Below are positions 57,193 through 64,000 of a stretch of 64,000 nt of DNA, one piece after another. The notes below the pieces were generated by a model. The model did no database searches. It saw only the letters and a list, made by a program, of their open reading frames with translations, and was not told where the DNA came from. Origin of the DNA: an uncultured Eubacteriales bacterium (lineage in GTDB: Bacteria > Bacillota > Clostridia > Oscillospirales > Acutalibacteraceae); NCBI GenBank assembly GCA_934486615.1, contig CAKSQO010000009.1:10450-74449 (forward strand), in the 5' to 3' direction. Every line of letters starts with the position of its first letter. Within the stretch, counting starts at the first letter, position 1. Position numbers and translations under genes: made by a program.

Positions 57193-58170
57193 TCACTCTG
57201 CGTCTGAAGAGCCGCTCGTCGCGCTGTCGTTGCGCGAGTCGTGGACTTCACCGTCAACGTCGCTGTCGGCGGCGTCTGTTTCATCGGGGGCTTCACCGTC
57301 AACGTCGCTGTCGGCGGCGTCCGCTTCATCGTGGGCTTCGCCGTCAACGTCGCTGTCGGCGGCGTCCGCTTCATCGTGGGCTTCGTCCGCTTTCCCGGCC
57401 GGGGTCGGCTCAAACGAGCACAGCACGGCGAAGATCAGCGCGGCAAAGCCGATGTGCGCCGCGTCGGGCAGCGCTCCGCCGTGAATGGTGGCGCTGTTGC
57501 CCGTCAGCAGCGCGACGACGCAGGGAATAAACGCGCACAGGCAGAACATGACCGCCGCAAGGCCGAAGCCGTAAAGCGAGCGCGGCAGCTTTTCGTCGCC
57601 GATGCCGCAGACGAGCTTTGCAAGGGCGGTGAAAAACAGCAGCACAAGGCACATCGTGACGATGTCGAACATCGAGTCGGAGATAGCGATTTCGCCGTTG
57701 TAGCCGATGAAGCTGACGAACAGGCGCACCATCGCATACAGCACGCCGACGAGCGACGCGGTGGGCGCAAACTCGGCGCGCCCTGACTGCGCAAAGCCGA
57801 ACCACGCGAGCACAAGCGCAAACGCGACCGCGCACAGCGCTTCAAGCGCGTCGGCAAAGCCGCTGTCCGCAATGACGAAATTTTCTGCCGCGCTTATTGC
57901 AAGGCAAACGGCCGCAAAGCAGCTTGCACCGCTTAAGCTGCGGCTTTTTTGCGGCAGGGCGACCTTTTCCGGCCGCGACAGGCGCGTCATAATGACGAGC
58001 ATGACCGCGAACGCCACGCAGACGCCCGAAATGACCGCGCCCGCCGTTTCAAATCCGGTGCGGTAGAAGCCGGTCTGCGAGTCGATCATATAAAACCGCT
58101 GCACCGTGCGTGCGATGACGAGCAGCGGCGTGCAGATGTAAAACAGCGTAAAAACGAGAGACCGTTTCAA
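57193..58170 (-). CDS. Polytopic membrane protein with an acidic tandem-repeat tail
   Basis: 325 residues from a TTG start with GGGAG upstream. Seven hydrophobic helices occupy residues 1-260; I do not recognise the family. The last 60 residues contain three nearly identical 15-residue units, DEADAADSDVDGEAH or close variants, strongly acidic and presumably cytoplasmic. The repeats are also near identical in DNA (45 bp), so copy number may vary between strains. It starts 15 bases after the citrate synthase gene and may share its transcript. Confidence 0.65.
   Translation of the reverse strand: MKRSLVFTLFYICTPLLVIARTVQRFYMIDSQTGFYRTGFETAGAVISGVCVAFAVMLVIMTRLSRPEKVALPQKSRSLSGASCFAAVCLAISAAENFVIADSGFADALEALCAVAFALVLAWFGFAQSGRAEFAPTASLVGVLYAMVRLFVSFIGYNGEIAISDSMFDIVTMCLVLLFFTALAKLVCGIGDEKLPRSLYGFGLAAVMFCLCAFIPCVVALLTGNSATIHGGALPDAAHIGFAALIFAVLCSFEPTPAGKADEAHDEADAADSDVDGEAHDEADAADSDVDGEAPDETDAADSDVDGEVHDSRNDSATSGSSDAE
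57242..57385 (-). repeat. In-frame 45-bp tandem repeat in the membrane protein gene
   Basis: Three units of 45 bp (CGTCAACGTCGCTGTCGGCG is common to all on the plus strand), encoding DEADAADSDVDGEA-type acidic units. The third copy has diverged most (APDETDAADSD). Confidence 0.8.
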
Positions 58171-58185
58171 ATCACTTGCACTCCC

Positions 58186-59535
58186 TTATCTCTTATCCAT
58201 CGAGACGTAGGGCTGCTTCTGAACGACAGCCTTGTACGCGGGACGGATTATTCTCGAGCCGGAGGTCAGCTCCTCAACTCGGTGAGCCGACCAGCCCGCG
58301 ATACGCGAAACGGCGAAGATCGGCGTGAACAGCTCGGGCGGAATCCCGAGGGCGCTGTAGACCACGCCCGAATAGAGGTCGACGTTGGCGCACATCGGCT
58401 TGTCGGTGCCCTTGACCTCGGCGACGACCTCGGGGGTCAGCCGCTCAACGGCCTCGAGCAGCTCAAGCCGCTCGGCAAGCGCGCCCTCGAGGTGCAGATT
58501 GTCGGCAATGCCCTTTATCTCGACCGCACGCGGGTCGCTTAAAGTATAGACCGCGTGACCCATGCCGTAGACAAGCCCCGAACGGTCGCCCGCCTGCTTT
58601 TTGAGCATTTTGGCGAGATAGTCGCGCACCTCGGCGTCGGAACGGATATTCCTGATGTTTTTGAGCATATCGTCGGCCATTTCCATGACCTTGATGTTTG
58701 CGCCGCCGTGGCGCGGGCCTTTCAGCGAGCCGATGGCCGCGCTTACGGCCGAGTAGGTATCGGTTCCCGAGCTTGTGAGCACGCGGGTGGTGAAGGTGGA
58801 GTTGTTACCGCCGCCGTGGTCGGCGTGGATCATCAGGCAGCGGTCGAGCACCATCGCCTCCTCGCGGGTGAACGCGCGGTCGGGGCGAATGGACGAAAGA
58901 ATCGACTCGGCAATGGAATGCTTCGCGTCGAGCGGGTGGAAGAACATACTCTCGCCGTCGTAGTGGCGGCGCTTGACCTGATAGGCATAGGTCATAATGA
59001 CGGGCATACGCGCGATAAGCTCGATGCACTGGCGCAGCACGTTCTCAAGCGAGGTGTCGTCGGGATTGTCGTCATAGGAATAAAGCGCGAGCACGCTGCG
59101 CCCGAGCTTATTCATTATATTACGCGACGGCGCTTTAATTATCATATCCTCGGCAAAATAAGGCGGCAGCTCGCGCACACTGCTGATGATGTCCTTGAAC
59201 CAGCTGAGCTGCTCCTTGGTGGGCAGCTTGCCGAACAGCAGCAGCCAGATGACCTCCTCGAAGCCGTAGCGGCCGTCGGCGTTGCAGCCCGCGACTATCT
59301 CGCGCATATCGATACCGCGGTAGCGCAGTCGGCCCGGAACGGGCTGACGCTCGCCGTCGTCGATGATGTAGCCGTGAACGCTGCACACGCGGGTAAGCCC
59401 CGCCATAACACCGGTGCCGTCCTCGTTTCGCAGGCCGCGCTTGACGTGGTAGCGCTCGAAATCCGCAGGGTCGATGTGGTTATTTTTCTTGAATTCCTTG
59501 CATAAACTGGACAAGGCGTCAAAAGATATGTCCAT
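58186..59535 (-). CDS. gltA: Citrate synthase
   Basis: 449 residues. It condenses oxaloacetate and acetyl-CoA. Catalytic His and substrate-binding stretches are clear: MIHADHGGGNNSTFTTRVLTSSGTD, GSLKGPRHGGANIKVMEMADD and GLVYGMGHAVYTLSDPRAVEI. The N-terminal extension with VPGRLRYRGIDMREIV is usual for the clostridial subgroup. In anaerobes it feeds 2-oxoglutarate and glutamate synthesis. A 2-methylcitrate synthase cannot be excluded. GAAAGGAG precedes the ATG. Confidence 0.92.
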   Translation of the reverse strand: MDISFDALSSLCKEFKKNNHIDPADFERYHVKRGLRNEDGTGVMAGLTRVCSVHGYIIDDGERQPVPGRLRYRGIDMREIVAGCNADGRYGFEEVIWLLLFGKLPTKEQLSWFKDIISSVRELPPYFAEDMIIKAPSRNIMNKLGRSVLALYSYDDNPDDTSLENVLRQCIELIARMPVIMTYAYQVKRRHYDGESMFFHPLDAKHSIAESILSSIRPDRAFTREEAMVLDRCLMIHADHGGGNNSTFTTRVLTSSGTDTYSAVSAAIGSLKGPRHGGANIKVMEMADDMLKNIRNIRSDAEVRDYLAKMLKKQAGDRSGLVYGMGHAVYTLSDPRAVEIKGIADNLHLEGALAERLELLEAVERLTPEVVAEVKGTDKPMCANVDLYSGVVYSALGIPPELFTPIFAVSRIAGWSAHRVEELTSGSRIIRPAYKAVVQKQPYVSMDKR

Positions 59536-59649
59536 TTTCGGCTCCTTTCTTTTGGTCGTTCGGAAGAAAACCGCACGCTCTTTCTTACAATTAAATTTAA
59601 TAACTCATTTTACTATATTGCTCCGCTAAAGTCAAGGAGGTCTCGGCAT

Positions 59650-60618
59650 ATGGGAGGCTCAAGCGGCAAAAAAATATACATAGCCGTATCTCTGGCGCTG
59701 TTTCTGACTATAGCTCTGCTCCCGATAAGCGGGCTGAAGGCGTCCGACATCGGCGGCTCGTCGGGCGCAAAAGGCGGCGCGTCCGTCTCGGGCGAAAGCT
59801 TTCGCGTGCTGATTTCGGACAGCAAAAGGGTTGAGAAAATAAAGCGCGACGAGTACCTTTTCGGCGTTGTTGCGGCCGAGGTCGGCGGCGGATACGAGCC
59901 TGAGGCGCTCAAGGCGCAGGCGGTCGCTTCGTACACCTTCGCGCTCTATCGCAAAGCGCAAAACGGCGGCAAAAAGTACGACATAACCGACGACCCGTCA
60001 AAGGATCAGGCCTACATCACGCGCTCGGCGGCGCGCGAGAAGTGGGGAAAAAAGGCCGACAGCTACGAAAAGGCCGTCGACGAAGCCGTCGCGGCGGTCG
60101 CGGGCTATCGGCTCGTCGACGACTCGGGCGCGCCGATACTGGCAGCCTACCACGCAGTCAGCGCGGGACGCACCGAGTCGGCCGAGGTCGCGTGGGGCGA
60201 AAAGCTCGACTACCTGCAGCCGGTCGAAAGCGTGGGCGACCTTTTAAGCCCCGACTACCTCTCGGTACGCACGTTCACGCAGGCGGAGTTTGCTCAGCTG
60301 ATGAAGCCCGAGGTCGCGCTCGAGGGCGACGCGGGCGGGTGGCTCGGCGAGCTGAAATGGTCGCAGTCGGGCACGGTCACTTCGGTGACCGTCGGCGGCA
60401 AAGCCCTCACGGGCGAGCGGGTCAGACAGCTGCTTAGCCTGCACTCGGCGGCGTTTGAAGCGTCCTGCTCTGACGGCGGCTTCACATTCAAGGTCAAGGG
60501 CTACGGCCACGGGGTCGGCATGAGCCAGTACGGTGCAAACTATATGGCAAAATGCGGCTCGACGTTTCTTGAGATACTCAGCCACTACTACACCGGCTGC
60601 AAAATGGTGCGCGGATAA
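59650..60618 (+). CDS. spoIID: SpoIID-family sporulation protein (stage II sporulation protein D)
   Basis: 322 residues. A signal anchor (about residues 8-30) places it outside the membrane. The SpoIID domain follows: YLFGVVAAEV carries the catalytic Glu77, ALKAQAVASYTFALY and a C-terminal GYGHGVGMSQYGANYMAK. SpoIID is a lytic transglycosylase that thins peptidoglycan during engulfment. AAGGAGGT precedes the ATG. It is a single gene, reading towards rpmH. SpoIID-like amidase activators are an alternative, but the catalytic Glu argues for transglycosylase function. Confidence 0.88.
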   Translation: MGGSSGKKIYIAVSLALFLTIALLPISGLKASDIGGSSGAKGGASVSGESFRVLISDSKRVEKIKRDEYLFGVVAAEVGGGYEPEALKAQAVASYTFALYRKAQNGGKKYDITDDPSKDQAYITRSAAREKWGKKADSYEKAVDEAVAAVAGYRLVDDSGAPILAAYHAVSAGRTESAEVAWGEKLDYLQPVESVGDLLSPDYLSVRTFTQAEFAQLMKPEVALEGDAGGWLGELKWSQSGTVTSVTVGGKALTGERVRQLLSLHSAAFEASCSDGGFTFKVKGYGHGVGMSQYGANYMAKCGSTFLEILSHYYTGCKMVRG

Positions 60619-60650
60619 GCGCCCATATCACAAAAATATTCACCAATATG

Positions 60651-60687
60651 TAGTGGCGTTTCGTCGGCTTGTGACGGAGCGCCACTA
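60651..60687 (+). terminator. Hairpin after spoIID
   Basis: TAGTGGCG and CGCCACTA form the outer stem, CGTC and GACG an inner one, followed by TTTG. Confidence 0.6.
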
Positions 60688-60746
60688 TTTGTTGTGCGCG
60701 GGACGGTGACGGCTTTCGACGAATTTCTTTTTTTACGAAAAATTGT

Positions 60747-60776
60747 GTTGACATAACCACATAAAATATTATATAA
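60747..60776 (+). promoter_or_regulatory. Promoter of the rpmH operon
   Basis: TTGACA, an 18-base spacer and TATAAT, giving a leader of about 115 bases that contains CGGCCCG and other small hairpins. Confidence 0.8.
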
Positions 60777-60900
60777 TCTAACATTGCAGGGCTGTACTTA
60801 TCGGCCCGTCCCACACGGTGTAAGGCCGCGAGGGGGCATTTTGCGTTTTTCGGTTGACCCGAAGATATAACGAGATTTCTAATGAACGGAGGGGTTATCA

Positions 60901-61035
60901 GTGTTAAGAACCTACCAGCCCAAAAAGCTTCACCGCAAGAAGGAACACGGTTTCCGCAAGAGAATGGCTGACGCGAACGGCCGCAAGGTGCTTGCCCGTC
61001 GCAGAGCTAAGGGCAGAAAGCGCCTGTCTTACTGA
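60901..61035 (+). CDS. rpmH: 50S ribosomal protein bL34
   Basis: 44 residues starting at a GTG with GGAGGGG upstream: MLRTYQPKKLHRKKEHGFRK at the start, LARRRAKGRKRLSY at the end. Highly basic and full length. First gene of the rpmH-rnpA-yidD-yidC-jag block. dnaA, often next to rpmH on the other side, is not present here. Confidence 0.97.
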   Translation: MLRTYQPKKLHRKKEHGFRKRMADANGRKVLARRRAKGRKRLSY

Positions 61036-61122
61036 AAACAAGCAGGCCACTTTTAAGTGGCCTTTGTTTTTATCGCGATAATTCGTTTAAAACCGACCCG
61101 ACCGCCAAAGGAGTGCGCCGAA

Positions 61123-61461
61123 GTGACACAAACGCTGAAGCAGAACTACGAGTTCCGCCGTGCCTACACGCGCGGAAAGTGCCTCACCGCGCCGACTCTG
61201 GTCACCTACGCCTTCAAGCGCCGCTCGGGTGAAGCGAGAATAGGCATAACCACGGGCAAAAAGCTCGGCAACGCCGTCACGCGCAACCGCGCGCGCAGGG
61301 TGATTCGCGCCGCCTGGCGCGAGGTCTGCCCCGAGGTAAGCGGCGCTGCCGACATAGTTTTTGTCGCGCGCGCGCGTACCGCTCCCGCCAACAGCCGTGA
61401 CGTCGCGGGCGTTATGCGAAATCAGCTCAAGGCCTGCGGCCTTATAGGCGAAAACGAATGA
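61123..61461 (+). CDS. rnpA: Ribonuclease P protein component
   Basis: 112 residues. The conserved RNR motif (GNAVTRNRARRVIRAAWRE) and YAFKRRSGEARIGITTGKKLG are intact. It assists the RNA subunit in cutting the 5' leader off tRNA precursors. I use a GTG at 61123 (MTQTLKQNYEFRRAY) with AAAGGAG nine bases upstream; the open frame further left has no family counterpart. Its stop overlaps yidD. Confidence 0.95.
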   Translation: MTQTLKQNYEFRRAYTRGKCLTAPTLVTYAFKRRSGEARIGITTGKKLGNAVTRNRARRVIRAAWREVCPEVSGAADIVFVARARTAPANSRDVAGVMRNQLKACGLIGENE

Positions 61462-61712
61462 AAGCGCTCAACCGTCTGGCTTTAAAGGCCATCGACGTCT
61501 ATCGCCGCGGGATCTCCCCGCTCAAGCGGCCGTGCTGCCGCTTCTATCCGACCTGCTCGGCCTACGCTGCCGAAGCATTCTCGACCTACCGCTTTTTCAA
61601 AGCATTAAGGCTTACTCTTCGGCGTCTGCTCAGGTGCAACCCGCTCTGCAAGGGCGGCTACGACCCTGTCCCTCTGCCCGAGAGGTTCAACAATGGAGGA
61701 CACACTAAATGA
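61458..61712 (+). CDS. yidD: Membrane protein insertion efficiency factor YidD
   Basis: 84 residues with the family pattern ALKAIDVYRRGISPLKRPCCRFYPTCSAYA, three Cys residues, and RLLRCNPLCKGGYDPVP. It is a small peripheral membrane protein that helps insertion of membrane proteins with YidC. Four-base ATGA overlaps with rnpA before it and yidC after it show translational coupling. Confidence 0.95.
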   Translation: MKALNRLALKAIDVYRRGISPLKRPCCRFYPTCSAYAAEAFSTYRFFKALRLTLRRLLRCNPLCKGGYDPVPLPERFNNGGHTK

Positions 61713-62623
61713 CTGCGTTTCTCGCAAAGATCATGAGCTATATTATGACGCCCTTCTGCGCCATATTCGGCAACAACTTCGCGCTTGCCATCTTCTTTTT
61801 CACCGTGTTTATCAACATCGTGTTCTGCCCCATCAACATCAAGCAGCAGAAGTCAAGCGCAAAGCAGGCAAGGCTTAAGAACAAGATTGCCAAGCTCAAC
61901 GAAAAATACGCCGACGACCGCGTAAAGCTTCAGGAAGAGACGGGAAAGCTCTATCAGGAGGCGGGTGCAAACCCGATGTCGGGCTGCCTGCTGCTCCTGC
62001 TCAGGCTGCCGTTCTTCTTCGGCCTTTACTATGCGATTCAAAGCCCGCTGACCTATCTTATCCACGCCGACTCCAAGCTCATCGACGGCGCCAAGAAGAT
62101 AGCCGAGGGTCTTAAAATCATCACCAAGAACACCCGCGCGCCCGAGATCGACATTCTCCACAACCTTGACCGGATCGTTGCCAAGGGCGGAGAGCAGTAC
62201 AGCGCTCTCAAGGGCTCGTTCAGCTTTGACCTGTTCGGTCTCGACCTGACCCAGACCCCTGAATTCTCGTGGAATTTCAGCGAATGGACGTGGATATGCA
62301 TCATTCCGCTGCTCGCGTTCGCCACTGCGATGCTCAGCTCCGTTGTCTCGATGATAATTCAGAAGCGCACCAACCCCGACGCTCCCTCGATGAACGGTAT
62401 GCTGCTTATCATGCCGCTGTTCTCGCTGTGGATCGCGTTCAGCGTTCCCGGAGCCGTCGGCTTCTACTGGGCGTGCTCGAGCTTCATCGGTATGCTCATT
62501 CAGGTCGTTACGCAGCTGCTTTTTAACCCCGGCCGCGTCATCGCCAAGATCGAGGCGAAAGAGACGCTCGCCCGCCGCGCTAAAGAGCAGGAGCTTATCA
62601 GGGCGGCCGCTGACAAGAACTAA
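61709..62623 (+). CDS. yidC: Membrane protein insertase YidC
   Basis: 304 residues with five membrane helices and the cytoplasmic basic hairpin INIKQQKSSAKQARLKNKIA. FFGLYYAIQSPL and the C-terminal GAVGFYWACSSFIGMLIQV are typical. The lack of a signal-lipobox at the N-terminus distinguishes it from Bacillus SpoIIIJ, but clostridial YidC proteins often lack it. It inserts membrane proteins alone or with SecYEG. Confidence 0.93.
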   Translation: MTAFLAKIMSYIMTPFCAIFGNNFALAIFFFTVFINIVFCPINIKQQKSSAKQARLKNKIAKLNEKYADDRVKLQEETGKLYQEAGANPMSGCLLLLLRLPFFFGLYYAIQSPLTYLIHADSKLIDGAKKIAEGLKIITKNTRAPEIDILHNLDRIVAKGGEQYSALKGSFSFDLFGLDLTQTPEFSWNFSEWTWICIIPLLAFATAMLSSVVSMIIQKRTNPDAPSMNGMLLIMPLFSLWIAFSVPGAVGFYWACSSFIGMLIQVVTQLLFNPGRVIAKIEAKETLARRAKEQELIRAAADKN

Positions 62624-62677
62624 CAATATCTTCGCTTGCGCCGGGATTCAGGCGCTGTCACGAAAGGATGTCACTTT

Positions 62678-63733
62678 ATGATAATCGAAGCCGTTTCCAC
62701 CGCTTCAACCATCGACGAGGCCCGCGCTCTCGCGGTCGCCGAGCTCGGCGCGCCCGAGGATGCAGACGTCGAATTTGAAATAATCGACCTGCCCGAAAAG
62801 AAGATCCTCGGCCTGTTCGGCGGCAAGCCCGCCAAGGTCAGAGCTTTCTACGACGACGGCAGGAGCGACCTGCCGAAAAAGGCCGAAAAGCCCGCTGCCG
62901 CGCCCGTTCAGAAGCCTGTTAAGGCCGACAAGCCGCGCGAAGGCAAGCCTGCCGAGCGCGCTCCCCGCGCCGAAAAGCCTGCTCAGAAGCCCGCTGCCGA
63001 AAAGAGCGCTCACAAGGCTGACAAAAAGCCCGAGCACAAAAGCGAGCGGAAAGAGCGACCCGCAAAGCAGGTCAAGCTCAACGACGAGCTTATAAACCGC
63101 ACCGTTGACTACCTCAAGGGTATTATCGAAAAGATGGACTGCGGCGAATACGAGCTTGAGGTCAAGGAGGTCGAGGGCGGCTTCTGCATCAGGCTTACCG
63201 GCGACGGCCTCGGCATCGTCATCGGCCGCCGCGGCGAGACTCTTGACTCGCTGCAGTACCTCGTCAGCCTGTTCTACAACAATAACGAGAGCAGCTTCGT
63301 CCGCGTTGTGCTTGATGCCAACGACTACCGCACAAAGCGCGAGACCACGCTGACCGAGCTTGCAAGGAAGGTCGCCGACCAGGTCGTCGCCGAGCAGAGA
63401 AATCAGTCGCTCGAGCCGATGAATCCCTATGAGCGCCGCGTCATCCATACCGCAATTCAGGAGATCGACGGTCTGACCTCCTGGTCGATAACCGACGGCC
63501 GCGAGCGCCGCGTTATCATCGGCCTTGCCAATCCCGACGGCACGCCTGTCGACCCCGACTACAAGCCGATGCGCCGCGCAGACCGCGGCAGAAACGACCG
63601 TCACGGTCGCGGCCCGTCCCGCGGTGACCGCCGCCCGAGCCGTCCGCGCTACGAGAGCAGCGCTCCCGTGCGTGAAAAGAGAAGCGACGCGGGCGATCTG
63701 CCCCTTTTCGGTCGCGTAGACGTGGAGAAATAA
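62678..63733 (+). CDS. khpB: RNA-binding protein Jag/KhpB (EloR)
   Basis: 351 residues. A Jag_N domain (1-52, IEAVSTASTIDEARALAVAELG), a long Lys/Ala/Pro linker (about 70-150) with repeated AEKPAQKP-like units, a KH domain (ELEVKEVEGGFCIRLTGDGLGIVIGRRG), an R3H domain (MNPYERRVIHTAIQEID) and a basic Arg/Gly tail. Jag/KhpB proteins control cell elongation and division in related bacteria. I start at MIIEAV, with AAAGGATG upstream. It is the last gene of the block, ended by a terminator. Confidence 0.93.
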   Translation: MIIEAVSTASTIDEARALAVAELGAPEDADVEFEIIDLPEKKILGLFGGKPAKVRAFYDDGRSDLPKKAEKPAAAPVQKPVKADKPREGKPAERAPRAEKPAQKPAAEKSAHKADKKPEHKSERKERPAKQVKLNDELINRTVDYLKGIIEKMDCGEYELEVKEVEGGFCIRLTGDGLGIVIGRRGETLDSLQYLVSLFYNNNESSFVRVVLDANDYRTKRETTLTELARKVADQVVAEQRNQSLEPMNPYERRVIHTAIQEIDGLTSWSITDGRERRVIIGLANPDGTPVDPDYKPMRRADRGRNDRHGRGPSRGDRRPSRPRYESSAPVREKRSDAGDLPLFGRVDVEK

Positions 63734-63743
63734 TTGGGAAGCA

Positions 63744-63780
63744 AGGGGCTTTCGGCGTTTCACCCACGCCGAAAGCCCCT
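63744..63780 (+). terminator. Intrinsic terminator after khpB
   Basis: AGGGGCTTTCGGCGT pairs perfectly with ACGCCGAAAGCCCCT around TTCACCC, followed by GTTTTTA. Confidence 0.9.
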
Positions 63781-63870
63781 GTTTTTATGTGTTGCGGTTT
63801 CGGTGGGCGTGCGCGGATATGCGGTCGAGACGATACAGCCTGCGGACGCAAGTTGGGGCATTGCTCGGCA

Positions 63871-64000
63871 GCTGTTAAGCGGAAGTCTGGCGGCAGCTGT
63901 TGTGCGGAAGTCGGGCGGCAGCCGTTGTGCGGAAGTCGGGCGGCAGCCGTTGTGCGGAAGTCGGGCGGCAGCCGTTGTGCGGAAGTCGGGCGGCAGCCGT
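63871..64000 (+). repeat. 25-bp tandem array running off the right edge
   Basis: Units of 25 bp begin at 63871, 63896, 63921, 63946 and 63971 and a sixth at 63996: GCCGTTGTGCGGAAGTCGGG then CGGCA. The first unit has two differences, the next ones are nearly identical. No gene is supported here; 63784-63870 holds nothing recognisable. Confidence 0.85.

Noticed and set aside
60619..60900. Replication origin between spoIID and rpmH
   Set aside because: The gap is AT-rich in part, but no DnaA-box cluster and no dnaA are present.
60781..60900. A small RNA gene (6S or SRP type) before rpmH
   Set aside because: GC-rich hairpins exist, but no conserved core of these RNAs is visible; it is simply the rpmH leader.

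Overview
This 64 kb window is G+C-rich chromosomal DNA that looks like an anaerobic, spore-forming member of the Clostridia, probably of the Oscillospiraceae/Ruminococcaceae type. The evidence is an oxygen-sensitive class III ribonucleotide reductase (nrdD/nrdG), SpoIID and SpoVB homologues, a class B sortase with a neighbouring LPXTG-like substrate, the GatCAB amidotransferase, a Prp-type L27 processing protease, RNase Y, and the rpmH-rnpA-yidD-yidC-jag block that usually lies near the replication origin of Firmicutes. Taxonomy is inferred from gene content only. I saw no tRNA, rRNA, CRISPR array, transposase or phage genes.

Layout. 1-4 kb: a cut-off MMPL exporter with a DUF308 membrane protein and a TetR regulator, then a secreted propeller-like protein. 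4-8 kb: nrdD, nrdG and dut behind a probable NrdR box pair. 8-10 kb: apgM and lexA. 10-14 kb: a surface module (DUF5050-like protein, small sortase substrate, class B sortase, LCP ligase). 15-19 kb: a probable spore-envelope operon (proline-rich protein, two peptidoglycan-binding proteins, SpoVB). 19-22 kb: mrnC, obgE, rpmA, prp, rplU. 22-25 kb: a lipoprotein metallopeptidase, a decayed GDPD relic and a low-molecular-weight phosphatase. 25-28 kb: the GGGtGRT/Fe-S scaffold pair, galE and a tiny DUF1540 gene. 29-36 kb: secDF, an aminotransferase and rny. 36-44 kb: an ABC-F protein, an M-box riboswitch with mgtE, and gatCAB. 44-53 kb: an ABC exporter, three tandem paralogous lipoproteins of unknown function, and a CofE-like ligase paired with an ATP-grasp protein. 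53-60 kb: an esterase, YbaK, a P-loop protein, a Ca/Na antiporter, a membrane protein, citrate synthase and SpoIID. 60-64 kb: rpmH to jag.

The most unusual content is between the genes. Almost every long intergenic gap is filled with related repeats: (i) a MITE-like element of about 180-230 bp with imperfect terminal inverted repeats, in both orientations and sometimes interrupted by other repeats; (ii) a large bifurcated terminator hairpin, usually placed just after a stop codon, often followed on the transcript by a purine-rich tail; (iii) very short hairpin cassettes whose flanks are constant while the stem sequence changes with complementarity preserved; and (iv) local tandem arrays (44-46 bp, 25 bp, 22 bp). 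The variable-stem cassettes and composite 3' modules are the best candidates here for something not yet described.
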